A stretch of DNA of 64,000 bases, from positions 3,765-67,764 of the forward strand of contig JAWXAZ010000031.1 in NCBI GenBank assembly GCA_034439755.1, read 5' to 3'. Below are positions 1 through 6,800 of this stretch, one piece after another. Position numbers and translations under genes: made by a program. Source of the stretch: B1 sp034439755. Lineage in GTDB: Bacteria; Bacteroidota; Bacteroidia; UKL13-3. A model generated the notes under the pieces. The model ran no database searches, had not been told where the DNA came from, and saw only the letters and a list, made by a program, of their open reading frames with translations. Within the stretch, counting starts at the first letter, position 1. Every line of letters begins with the position of its first letter.

Positions 1-189
1 GGTTCTAACCAAAATAATTTGGTTAGAAAAGGCATCTTGTTGGGTATTTCCCCAAGCGGCAGTTCGATAAATGGAAGAACTTTGCACCACATTGCCCACC
101 CATTCTGCAATAGATTGGGTGGCAATTTCTAGTTGTTTAATAGAATTGCCCTGGTTAGAACCTAATAAAATATACACACTTGAAGCCAT
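1..189 (-). CDS. folK: 2-amino-4-hydroxy-6-hydroxymethyldihydropteridine pyrophosphokinase, N-terminal fragment
   Basis: HPPK transfers pyrophosphate from ATP to 6-hydroxymethyl-7,8-dihydropterin in folate synthesis, in the cytoplasm. Only the first 63 codons lie in the window; the gene runs off the left edge. Reading leftwards from the ATG at 189-187 the protein begins MASSVYILLGSNQGN, which contains the family hallmark LGSNxG, followed by a variable helix and SSSIYRTAAWG, matching the conserved SxxYxTxPWG substrate loop with Ala in place of Pro. The gene is divergent from the lipoprotein gene at 268. The family assignment is firm from the two motifs; completeness cannot be judged. Confidence 0.9.
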   Translation of the reverse strand, partial: MASSVYILLGSNQGNSIKQLEIATQSIAEWVGNVVQSSSIYRTAAWGNTQQDAFSNQIILVRT

Positions 190-267
190 TAGGCAATAAT
201 AGTTGAAAATGATTTTACCTCATCGCTTTCTTTTTACTGCGAAGTACTTATTTTTACAAAAATTAGT

Positions 268-708
268 ATGCACATGAAACAACTTAAATTTTTAGCTTTT
301 GTTTTTGTACTGGCTCTTGCTGCTTGTCAGCCAGATGCCACCGACGAGCCCACGCCAGACCAAACTGAGGCCATTGATTTTGTTGGCACATGGAACCGCG
401 ACAGTGTTTTGCTTAACGATGTGTATCCAAGTAAATTGAAGGTAAGAGTTGAAACTGAAGCTAATTTTGGCGTCTATATTTTGAATGCCGATTTGCAAAC
501 AGGTATCATGAATTTATCTGGTTCAGACTTTGCCATTACTTGGAAATATACAAGTAGCACTAAGTCCATCCTGATTTCTGAATTAGATTGGATGGGGCAA
601 ACGTATTTGGTTCAAACCGTAAGTAAAAATAAGCTCATTTTAACTGGCTACAAAGACACGGGCGACGGCAACCAAGTGGAGCGAATTTTATATTTAACTA
701 GAAAATAA
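268..708 (+). CDS. Small lipoprotein, lipocalin-like hypothetical
   Basis: The 146-residue protein starts MHMKQLKFLAFVFVLALAAC, a lipoprotein signal peptide with lipobox LAAC (Cys20 would be lipidated). After a short acidic, Pro-rich spacer comes GTWNRDSV and about 100 residues of alternating hydrophobic strands, the pattern seen in small Bacteroidota lipocalin-like lipoproteins that begin the barrel with GxW. A second ATG at 274 is an equally good start. It probably sits in the periplasm or on the outer membrane. It is a single gene, divergent from folK and convergent with the transporter that follows. No specific function can be given; the lipocalin label is inference from the GTW motif and strand pattern. 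Confidence 0.75.
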   Translation: MHMKQLKFLAFVFVLALAACQPDATDEPTPDQTEAIDFVGTWNRDSVLLNDVYPSKLKVRVETEANFGVYILNADLQTGIMNLSGSDFAITWKYTSSTKSILISELDWMGQTYLVQTVSKNKLILTGYKDTGDGNQVERILYLTRK

Positions 709-747
709 GTCCTGATAAAAAGTGCTTAGCTTGCAATATGAGTGGGA

Positions 748-1515
748 TTAGTTTTTGGGTGGTGAATGTGCTTCACGCATCATTGATTCTGCCAATTCTT
801 TACCCAGGTAGCTATCAATAATGGCATGAATTCCGTATAAAAGTGGGGTTAATAGCAATGCCACACTTAGCTTATAAATATAGTTAACGATGCTAATGCC
901 TAGCACCAATTTTAAGTCCCAACCTGCACCAATATAAAAGGCAATAAATAGCACCACAAAACTATCTATTAGCTGCGATACCACTGTAGAACCTGTAGAT
1001 CTGAGCCAAAGTTTTTTATCGCCAGTTTTGCGCTTTAAATAATGAAATACGGTTACATCAACCAGCTGTCCTACCAGAAAGGCAACCAGCGAGCCAACGA
1101 TAATCCATAAGCCCTGACCAAAAATTTGGGCATAGGCATTTTGCATGTTTAAGGGGCCGTTGACCGTTTCTTTGTTGATCCAAAAATTTGCTGGTGTAAG
1201 CTGAATGCCCATGTAAATGGCAAGAAATGCGTAAGATACTAAAATGGCGGCTATATAAGAAAACAGCTTTACCCCGCCTGTTCCAAAATATTCGTTTATT
1301 ATATCTGTCATGATAAAAACAATGGGCCATAAAATAACGCCCACGGTCATGTTAAAAGAAAGGGAATTGCCAAAGATGGACCAGTTTACTTCTCTTAACC
1401 CAAGGCTAGCCTCCAAGGAGAATATTTTTACGCCAATAAATTCGGCAATAATAGCATTGGCAATAAAAAAACTTCCTAATACAAGGAGGAGAATGGTTCT
1501 TTTGTTTTCTTTCAT
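748..1515 (-). CDS. yhhQ: VUT-family membrane transporter, probable queuosine precursor transporter
   Basis: A 255-residue polytopic membrane protein with about six hydrophobic segments. The family signature MTDIINEYFG lies at residues 69-78, and a second conserved segment with charged residues (SQLIDSFVVLFIAF) lies near residue 185. Members such as E. coli YhhQ import queuosine precursors (preQ0/preQ1); the same fold was formerly labelled vitamin uptake transporter. A queD/PTPS-like gene lies far away at 44944, so an alternative or salvage supply of the deazaguanine is possible but not shown. The gene stands alone between two rightward genes. Family confident; substrate inferred from the family. 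Confidence 0.88.
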   Translation of the reverse strand: MKENKRTILLLVLGSFFIANAIIAEFIGVKIFSLEASLGLREVNWSIFGNSLSFNMTVGVILWPIVFIMTDIINEYFGTGGVKLFSYIAAILVSYAFLAIYMGIQLTPANFWINKETVNGPLNMQNAYAQIFGQGLWIIVGSLVAFLVGQLVDVTVFHYLKRKTGDKKLWLRSTGSTVVSQLIDSFVVLFIAFYIGAGWDLKLVLGISIVNYIYKLSVALLLTPLLYGIHAIIDSYLGKELAESMMREAHSPPKN

Positions 1516-1612
1516 ATATAGGTTAACAGCTTTGATGCAAGGTAGTTTTTTTGAAAAGATAGCCTATATAAAATTTTGTTGAAAATTAGTGATTGCGCTT
1601 GACAAAAGTATT

Positions 1613-1620
1613 TATCTTTG
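1613..1620 (+). promoter_or_regulatory. Bacteroidota -7 promoter element for copA
   Basis: TATCTTTG is a perfect match to the Bacteroidota -7 consensus TAnnTTTG. It ends only four bases before the ATG at 1625, so transcription would start at or very near that codon and the mRNA may be leaderless. A TTGACA-like string at 1599-1604 is closer than the usual 18-20 base spacing, so the -33 element is unclear. Confidence 0.55.
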
Positions 1621-1624
1621 TGCT

Positions 1625-1876
1625 ATGAATCAAAATGAAGTGCAGCTTTCGGAGCTTACTGTTGAAGGTATGACATGCAGTAATTGTGCCATGGGCGTGC
1701 GCAAGCGTTTAGAAAAGCAAGGCATGGAGCAAGTAGATGTAAACTTTGCCACAGGTGAGGTTCGCTTTCAAAATGTTTTGGGTAAGCCTGCCGAAGAAAT
1801 AAAAGATAGCATTGAGGAGTTGGGTTATGTGGTGTTAAATGCAGCCAACGAAGCGGGTAAAAAAAAAAACTGCTAG
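1625..1876 (+). CDS. copA: Heavy-metal-associated (HMA) domain, first part of a copper P-type ATPase
   Basis: The zero-frame product is 83 residues. It has one HMA domain with the copper-binding motif GMTCSNC (Cys codons at 1676 and 1685) and the usual beta-alpha-beta-beta-alpha-beta length, ending AGKKKNC. Start: ATG 1625, directly after a -7 promoter element, is preferred over an in-frame codon at 1589 upstream of that promoter. The frame stops at TAG 1874-1876, immediately after an A11 run. The -1 frame continues without a stop into the membrane part of the ATPase, so this is most simply the N-terminal metal-binding domain of one copA gene. By itself the 83-residue product would resemble a CopZ-type copper chaperone. 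Confidence 0.85.
   Translation: MNQNEVQLSELTVEGMTCSNCAMGVRKRLEKQGMEQVDVNFATGEVRFQNVLGKPAEEIKDSIEELGYVVLNAANEAGKKKNC
1859..1870 (+). other. A11 tract with A_AAA_AAC slippery heptamer at the copA frame switch
   Basis: Eleven A residues occupy 1859-1869, followed by C. In the frame of the metal-binding domain the end of the run reads A AAA AAC, the classic -1 slippery heptamer. A -1 slip, or one extra A added by RNA polymerase slippage, joins the two halves into a protein of about 715 residues. A real or artefactual single-base deletion would look the same. Confidence 0.7.
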
Positions 1877-3771
1877 CCTCACTCGAATCTAAGCTCATTT
1901 TTTGCCTTATTTTTACTGTTCCTTTAGTGTTACACATGCTCATTTCTTGGGCACCTTTGCATAACCCTTTGGTTCAATTGTTTTTATCCTTACCTGTTTA
2001 TGTTCTGGGATTATGGTTTTTTGGCAGATCTGCCTACCATAGCCTAAAATCTGGCATACCCAATATGGATGTGCTTATTTTTATTGGTGCCTTCTCTGCC
2101 TTTTTTTACAGTGTTTTTGGCACCTATTATTTTTGGAACACGCACGAGATTCATGAATACTTGTTTTTTGAAACTGGCGCCACCATTATTACCTTGGTTT
2201 TATTTGGGAATGTATTGGAGAAAAGAGCTATTAAAAAAACAACCAACGCCATTCAAAGCCTTACTTCTTTGCAAGTAAAAATGGCCCGATTAATTACAAA
2301 ACAAAATGGCCAAAGTTTGTTGCATGAGGTGGAGGTTATTTCTTTGAAACAAGGCGATTTACTTCAGATAAATAATGGTGATGTAATTCCTATAGATGCT
2401 TTAATAGTGGGGGGTGATGGCCACTGCGACGAGAGTTTAATGAGTGGTGAAAGCCTACCGGTTCACAAGAAATTGGGTGATAAAATTGTGGGGGGAACCA
2501 TTTTAATAAATGGCAATATGCAGGCCATGGTTACTACTCATTTAAAAGGTTCTATACTGTCTCAAATTATTGAAATGGTTAAAAAGGCACAGTCGAGCAA
2601 ACCCAATATTCAGAAATTGGGCGACCAAGTGAGTGCCATTTTTGTGCCCGTGGTGGTGGCAATTGCGCTCGTCACTTTCTTGGTTTCTTTTTTTATATTA
2701 GGTATTGGTTCAGCCAGAAGCATGATGCGCGCAGTGGCTGTATTGGTTATTTCTTGTCCGTGTGCCATGGGTTTGGCCACGCCTACTGCCATTATGGTGG
2801 GCATTGGAAAGGCGGCTAAAAGAGGCATACTTATTAAAGGTGGCGATGTGCTCGAAAATTTTGCCCGCAGCACCAAGATAATTTTTGACAAGACTGGTAC
2901 CTTAACTAGCGGACAATTTGTGTTTGGCGATTTTGATTTTATACCCAGCGAGGCGGCGGCGCATAAAAATATAATTTTTGCCTTAGAAAAACATTCTTCT
3001 CACCCAATTGCTAAGGCTTTGCTTGTTCAGCATCCAGATTGGTTTACAGGAAGCATTAAATTTTCTGCCATCAAAGAAGAGAAAGGTTTGGGCATTATGG
3101 CAACAGATCAAGATGGCATTGAATGGATGTTGGGTTCTGGAAAATATATTGGTTCAGCCCAAAATGATAAGGATCTTTACTTGAGCAAAAATAAGGAAAT
3201 TGTTTCCAGTTTTAATTTGAAAGACGATTTAAAAGAAGGCGCACTCAACCTTATTAAATACTTGCAATCTGTAAATATTGAAACCATTTTATTGAGTGGC
3301 GACAAGGAATCAAAGGTGAAAAATGTTGCTAATTTGTTGGGTGTTCACACCTATTATGCCGAGCAATTGCCTGCACAAAAGTTAAGGTATATTGAGACTT
3401 TGGTTAATCAAAAAGAGCCTGTGGTAATGGTGGGAGATGGGGTAAATGATGCGCCAGCCTTGAGCAAAGTTTCTGTGGGCATATCCTTTGTAAAAGCCAG
3501 TGATATTGCTATTCAATCGGCCAATTTGGTGCTTATGAATGGCAATTTAAACACCTTAAATGAGGCCCACCAAATTAGTATCCAGACTTATAAAACCATA
3601 AAGCAGAACTTGTTTTGGGCCTTCTTTTATAACATCATTTGCATTCCTTTGGCGGCCGCTGGTTTTATGCATCCCATGCTGGGCGCGCTGTCTATGGCTT
3701 TTAGCGATGTAATTGTGATTGGCAATTCGCTTTGGCTTGGTGTTAAAAAAATAAACACGAATCATTCCTAA
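1870..3771 (+). CDS. copA: Copper-transporting P1B-type ATPase body, in the -1 frame relative to its N-terminal domain
   Basis: The frame is open from CTG 1870; the first ATG is at 1927, inside the first membrane helix (SKLIFCLIFTVPLVLHMLIS), so initiation there would delete part of that helix. The rest is a complete P1B ATPase: the actuator-domain SGES at about 2434-2445; CPC metal-binding helix (2755-2763) followed by MGLATPTA; phosphorylation motif DKTGT (Asp codon 2887); the HP motif SSHPIAKAL; the hinge GDGVNDAP (from 3433); and two C-terminal helices. CPC with one CxxC HMA domain is typical of Cu(I) exporters moving copper from cytoplasm to periplasm. Joined to the upstream frame it gives about 715 residues, near normal CopA length. 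There is no adjacent copper regulator. Confidence 0.9.
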   Translation: MLASLESKLIFCLIFTVPLVLHMLISWAPLHNPLVQLFLSLPVYVLGLWFFGRSAYHSLKSGIPNMDVLIFIGAFSAFFYSVFGTYYFWNTHEIHEYLFFETGATIITLVLFGNVLEKRAIKKTTNAIQSLTSLQVKMARLITKQNGQSLLHEVEVISLKQGDLLQINNGDVIPIDALIVGGDGHCDESLMSGESLPVHKKLGDKIVGGTILINGNMQAMVTTHLKGSILSQIIEMVKKAQSSKPNIQKLGDQVSAIFVPVVVAIALVTFLVSFFILGIGSARSMMRAVAVLVISCPCAMGLATPTAIMVGIGKAAKRGILIKGGDVLENFARSTKIIFDKTGTLTSGQFVFGDFDFIPSEAAAHKNIIFALEKHSSHPIAKALLVQHPDWFTGSIKFSAIKEEKGLGIMATDQDGIEWMLGSGKYIGSAQNDKDLYLSKNKEIVSSFNLKDDLKEGALNLIKYLQSVNIETILLSGDKESKVKNVANLLGVHTYYAEQLPAQKLRYIETLVNQKEPVVMVGDGVNDAPALSKVSVGISFVKASDIAIQSANLVLMNGNLNTLNEAHQISIQTYKTIKQNLFWAFFYNIICIPLAAAGFMHPMLGALSMAFSDVIVIGNSLWLGVKKINTNHS

Positions 3772-3788
3772 GAATAATTCGTGTTTAT
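3751..3788 (+). terminator. Hairpin terminator after copA
   Basis: ATAAACACGAAT (3751-3762) pairs perfectly with ATTCGTGTTTAT (3777-3788); the copA stop codon is in the loop. The right arm is followed by a T-rich stretch (to 3802) and the left arm by A7, so it could terminate both copA and the convergent gene ending at 3818. Confidence 0.7.
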
Positions 3789-3800
3789 CGTATAATTTTT

Positions 3801-3816
3801 TTCGGTCTGAACCGAA
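3801..3816. repeat. Iterated palindromic word, copy with symmetric ends
   Basis: TTCGGTCTGAACCGAA lies between the convergent copA and T9SS genes. It shares the 13 bases TTCGGTCTGAACC with four other places in the window (10205, 21911, 24044, 33931). Confidence 0.6.
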
Positions 3817-3817
3817 C

Positions 3818-4546
3818 CTATTCTTTTACAAATTTTGATTGGTAGATATAACCATTGACTTCTCTTTTTACAACATAAACGCCAGGTTTAAGATTGCTTA
3901 CATCAAATTTAACTTCGCCGGTCTGCGACGAATAACTTGGTGCTAAATTGAATCTTTGTCCAAGCAAATCGAAAATTTCATAGCTTCCTTCAGAAGTGTA
4001 TTGGTTGATAGAAACATTTAACACATTGCTAACTGGATTAGGAAAAATTTTAATTCCAGCATATTGAAATTGTTCTTGAATGGCATTTGGCAATACAATA
4101 TTTATGTCTATGGTACTAGAATCTAATTGGTCAAATTGAGTTGGCGATCCAGTAATTTTTAAGAAGGTTCTTACTTTAACCACTACTTCATACTTACCAA
4201 CATGAACTGCCAATGGATTGCCATACAACCTTGCACAACCTTTAGAACCGCCATTCCAAGTGCGACTAACCTTATCGCACTCATAAGCAAATCCTGCGGG
4301 TAAATCGCTGATTGAAACCACGGTTGCCGAATCAATTACGGCATTGTATGTATTGCCCAGATATACAAAAACGGTATCTTTTGGAACCATTAAAGTGGCC
4401 ACTTCAGAATAGGGTGTGCCGGCTATGGCATCTGCTAATTTTGCAGGGGAAATGCCTGGTTTGTTTACGCTTGGGTCTGGTGTACATTGGGCAAAACCAG
4501 CAAATGTAATGGCCGATAACGCTAAAATAAGGTATATTTTCTTCAT
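3818..4546 (-). CDS. Secreted protein with T9SS type A C-terminal sorting domain
   Basis: The 242-residue protein has a signal peptide (MKKIYLILALSAITFAGFAQ) and a C-terminal sorting domain from about residue 165: it opens IKIFPNPVSNVLNV, continues YEIFDLLGQR, and ends GVYVVKREVNGYIYQSKFVKE-like. This tail directs export by the type IX system and is normally removed at the outer membrane. The middle region, with about four cysteines and a predicted beta fold (VKVRTFLK), is not one I recognise; it may be an Ig-like domain. Single leftward gene, convergent with copA and sharing its hairpin terminator. Secretion route confident; function unknown. Confidence 0.88.
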   Translation of the reverse strand: MKKIYLILALSAITFAGFAQCTPDPSVNKPGISPAKLADAIAGTPYSEVATLMVPKDTVFVYLGNTYNAVIDSATVVSISDLPAGFAYECDKVSRTWNGGSKGCARLYGNPLAVHVGKYEVVVKVRTFLKITGSPTQFDQLDSSTIDINIVLPNAIQEQFQYAGIKIFPNPVSNVLNVSINQYTSEGSYEIFDLLGQRFNLAPSYSSQTGEVKFDVSNLKPGVYVVKREVNGYIYQSKFVKE

Positions 4547-4582
4547 GTTTTTCTGTTTATTTATATCAAATATAGGGATTAT

Positions 4583-4936
4583 TTAATTAGTAGTTTCTTC
4601 TTCTTGGTTTTTGACGAAAAAATTAAATAAATAGATGGATATGAAACCCAAGCCCGCGATAAAAAAAGCAAGGGCAAAAGGTTTTAAAAACGGAAAATAG
4701 AACTCATAAAACATCCAACAGGAGTTTGCACTGATCCAACAAAAAACAGAAATGTTGATGAGCAATGCGAGCTTGCTGTTCCATGTTTTAAAGCAAATAT
4801 ATCCTGCTAGAAAGATGGTTGGAAAAAAGATAAGGGTTGCCATTAATTTATATTCTTGCATCCAACACATGTCTTTCCATAACCACAAAAATATATGCAG
4901 ATTTTCTATGTGACGTACATTTTTTAGTGTTTTCAT
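4583..4936 (-). CDS. Small hypothetical membrane protein
   Basis: Up to 117 residues with three strongly hydrophobic segments (around 32-50, 55-73 and 82-107 when read from the ATG at 4936) and a short acidic tail EEETTN. I do not recognise the family. The start is uncertain: the first few codons overlap the left end of a dispersed repeat (4933-5021), and the first 25 residues are not membrane-like, so a start at an internal Met near MQEYKLMATLIFF would give about 93 residues. It lies downstream of miaA in the same orientation and might be cotranscribed. Confidence 0.55.
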   Translation of the reverse strand: MKTLKNVRHIENLHIFLWLWKDMCWMQEYKLMATLIFFPTIFLAGYICFKTWNSKLALLINISVFCWISANSCWMFYEFYFPFLKPFALAFFIAGLGFISIYLFNFFVKNQEEETTN

Positions 4937-5021
4937 TGTACTAATATTTTGTTATTTAGGCATTTAGCCTAGTAAAATGATCAAATAACTTTGGGCAATT
5001 TAATAATTACAATTGGTATTA
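4933..5021. repeat. Dispersed repeat, copy A (89 bp)
   Basis: This 89-bp stretch aligns without gaps to 26496-26584, with about a dozen differences; both start TCATTGTACTA and end TTACAATTGGTATTA. It overlaps the 3' end of miaA (last codons and stop) and the first codon of the small membrane protein. A partial third relative lies at 53656-53735. Confidence 0.75.
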
Positions 5022-5953
5022 ATTCCTTCAAAACTTGCAAGCATGGGCATCAATAAATCAATTTCACTTGGATTAGAAATCCAATGAATTTTGAGTCCAG
5101 ATTTTTCCATTTTTCTAAAATACGTCATTTGCCTTTTGCTAAATTGTTGAATGGCTATTCCCAAATGTGTAACCATTTCGGTTTTACTAATTTGGCCTTC
5201 AAGGAATGTCACTACCCATTTATATTCTAAGCCAAAAAAGCTCAGTCTTTCCTTAGTTACGCCCTTTTCTAAGAGGTCTTCAACTTCGGTAATGAGTCCT
5301 TCTTTTATTCTTGAATGAAGTCGGTCAATAATCCTATTTCTCCTAAGCTCAAGAGGAGGGTTAAGGCCTATAATAAATGGGCGAATGGGCTTAGAGATGG
5401 GCAAAGCAAATTCTGGATTTGTAAGCAAGTAATCTAGTATTTCGATGGCCCTAATGGCACGTTTTTTTGTGGCTAAATCTGCTATTTCTTTATACGGGTG
5501 TATATCCATCAATTGAAATTGATGTTGCAATGCTAATAGACTCAATTCTTCAAGTGCGCCTCTTTTTTCCTTGTTAGAAGGAATCGAAGTATACTCAAAG
5601 TCTTGGATAACTGCCTCCAAATATAGACCACTTCCTCCTGCTAAAATGGGTGTTTTTCCTATGCATTGGATTGAACCGAAAGCCTTCTTAAAATCTTGTT
5701 GAAATTGATAAATATGGTAGTCTTCCCAAGGTTCAACAAGGTCTATCATGTGATAAATAATGGGCCGATTTTGGTGGGTATATTCTGCCAAATCTTTCCC
5801 CGTTCCAATATCCATGCCTTTAAATACCATTCTCGAATCTACGCTAATAATTTGGCCATGTAGCTTGTACGCAAGTTGCACAGCCAACTTGGTTTTTCCA
5901 CTGGCGGTAGGACCAATTACAGCGATTGAATCGTATGATTTAATGTTGCTCAT
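5000..5953 (-). CDS. miaA: tRNA dimethylallyltransferase (i6A37), divergent paralogue type
   Basis: MiaA transfers the dimethylallyl group from DMAPP to A37 of tRNAs reading UNN codons. The 317-residue protein has the P-loop GPTASGKT (residues 14-21), the substrate-tRNA motif DSRMVFKGMDIGTGK (canonical DSRQVYRGMDIGTAK), and a C-terminal SKRQMTYFR matching the KRQxTWFR signature. The usual GYKE segment is replaced by GLEYKW, so it resembles the second MiaA paralogue found in some Bacteroidota rather than the standard enzyme. The last codons lie in a dispersed repeat. It overlaps the upstream gene by 14 bases, so the two are cotranscribed. Enzyme family firm; activity on the normal substrate is likely but not certain. 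Confidence 0.88.
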   Translation of the reverse strand: MSNIKSYDSIAVIGPTASGKTKLAVQLAYKLHGQIISVDSRMVFKGMDIGTGKDLAEYTHQNRPIIYHMIDLVEPWEDYHIYQFQQDFKKAFGSIQCIGKTPILAGGSGLYLEAVIQDFEYTSIPSNKEKRGALEELSLLALQHQFQLMDIHPYKEIADLATKKRAIRAIEILDYLLTNPEFALPISKPIRPFIIGLNPPLELRRNRIIDRLHSRIKEGLITEVEDLLEKGVTKERLSFFGLEYKWVVTFLEGQISKTEMVTHLGIAIQQFSKRQMTYFRKMEKSGLKIHWISNPSEIDLLMPMLASFEGINTNCNY

Positions 5954-6779
5954 TATACCTTAAATCTAAAATCATTTTTAAGCTTCCAGCGTTCTGAACC
6001 GAAATTAATCCTTTTGAAAGAGGATTGTATTTAAATCTCTGATGGGTGTTTGGATTCACTTGAAACAATTGGGCTGTTGTTTTTTCTATTTCTTTAAATC
6101 CCATTTTTTTAAATGCATTTCCCATGCCCCAATCTAAATCAATATAGGTCATTAAATGCACCACATTTTTCTCTAAAATAAAATTTTTAATGAGTTTTTG
6201 AAGTCCGCCTACAACCGTAAAATATTTTTTGTTGGCAAATCCAATCAATTCATAAGAATGGTAATAAACATCAGAATCTACCATAACCCTGGCTTTACTA
6301 AATGTGGCTACTGCAACTAATTCATTTTTTAAAAATAGTCCATATTTAAATCCAGCTTGGGTTGAACCAATTAGGTGATTTTCTGCCATAAATTTATCGC
6401 AATCGCCCTTGTCTATTCTTTTAAGGAGGCAAGTTCTTGCAGAAATTTTCTTGTTTAGGCTTAAAAGGCTGTGTATTCTGCTTTTGATAATTTCATTCTT
6501 TAAATGCCATTGGTCTTCATATATCCAAACAAAATTGCAATCCAAAAAAGGGTTTTGGAAAAAGGTTTTTTCTGTATTTAACTGATATTCATAGGTGTAT
6601 AGGCAGAATATTAATTTGAGGTCGATTAATTTATACAGGCAAGGAAAACTCGATAGAATTTCTATTTTTTGAGGATAAACTCCTGTTAAATAATTGTGTA
6701 AATCAGATTCAAATGAGCTTGTCACCTTGCGAAGAAATAAAAAAAACATGAAAATTAAACGAAATTCGTTTATTTGCAA
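5940..6779 (-). CDS. Hypothetical protein with GNAT-like domain resembling phage-encoded proteins
   Basis: The 279-residue protein has an N-terminal part I do not recognise, then from about residue 110 a segment ARTCLLKRI..CDKFMAENHLIGS, YGLFLKNELVAVATFSKAR, YELIGFANK, VVGGLQKLIKNFI, and DLDWGMGNAFKKMGFKEIE. That series resembles an acetyltransferase-like domain found in large-phage hypothetical proteins, often next to homing-nuclease genes, with the pattern FLxxNHLxGS, YELxRF, VVGGxSKL, GxxYxKxGF. No nuclease motif is visible here. Start codon choice between 6779 and an internal Met at residue 11 is open. It overlaps miaA by 14 bases, implying translational coupling. Function unknown; the phage resemblance is from memory of the motif series. 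Confidence 0.6.
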   Translation of the reverse strand: MQINEFRLIFMFFLFLRKVTSSFESDLHNYLTGVYPQKIEILSSFPCLYKLIDLKLIFCLYTYEYQLNTEKTFFQNPFLDCNFVWIYEDQWHLKNEIIKSRIHSLLSLNKKISARTCLLKRIDKGDCDKFMAENHLIGSTQAGFKYGLFLKNELVAVATFSKARVMVDSDVYYHSYELIGFANKKYFTVVGGLQKLIKNFILEKNVVHLMTYIDLDWGMGNAFKKMGFKEIEKTTAQLFQVNPNTHQRFKYNPLSKGLISVQNAGSLKMILDLRYNEQH

Positions 6780-6800
6780 AATAATCTTACCCTTTGAGAA

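Noticed and set aside
1927..3771. Treating the ATPase body as a separate gene starting at ATG 1927
   Set aside because: The frame is open back to 1870 and encodes the rest of the first helix; starting at 1927 would cut into it and drop the metal-binding domain.
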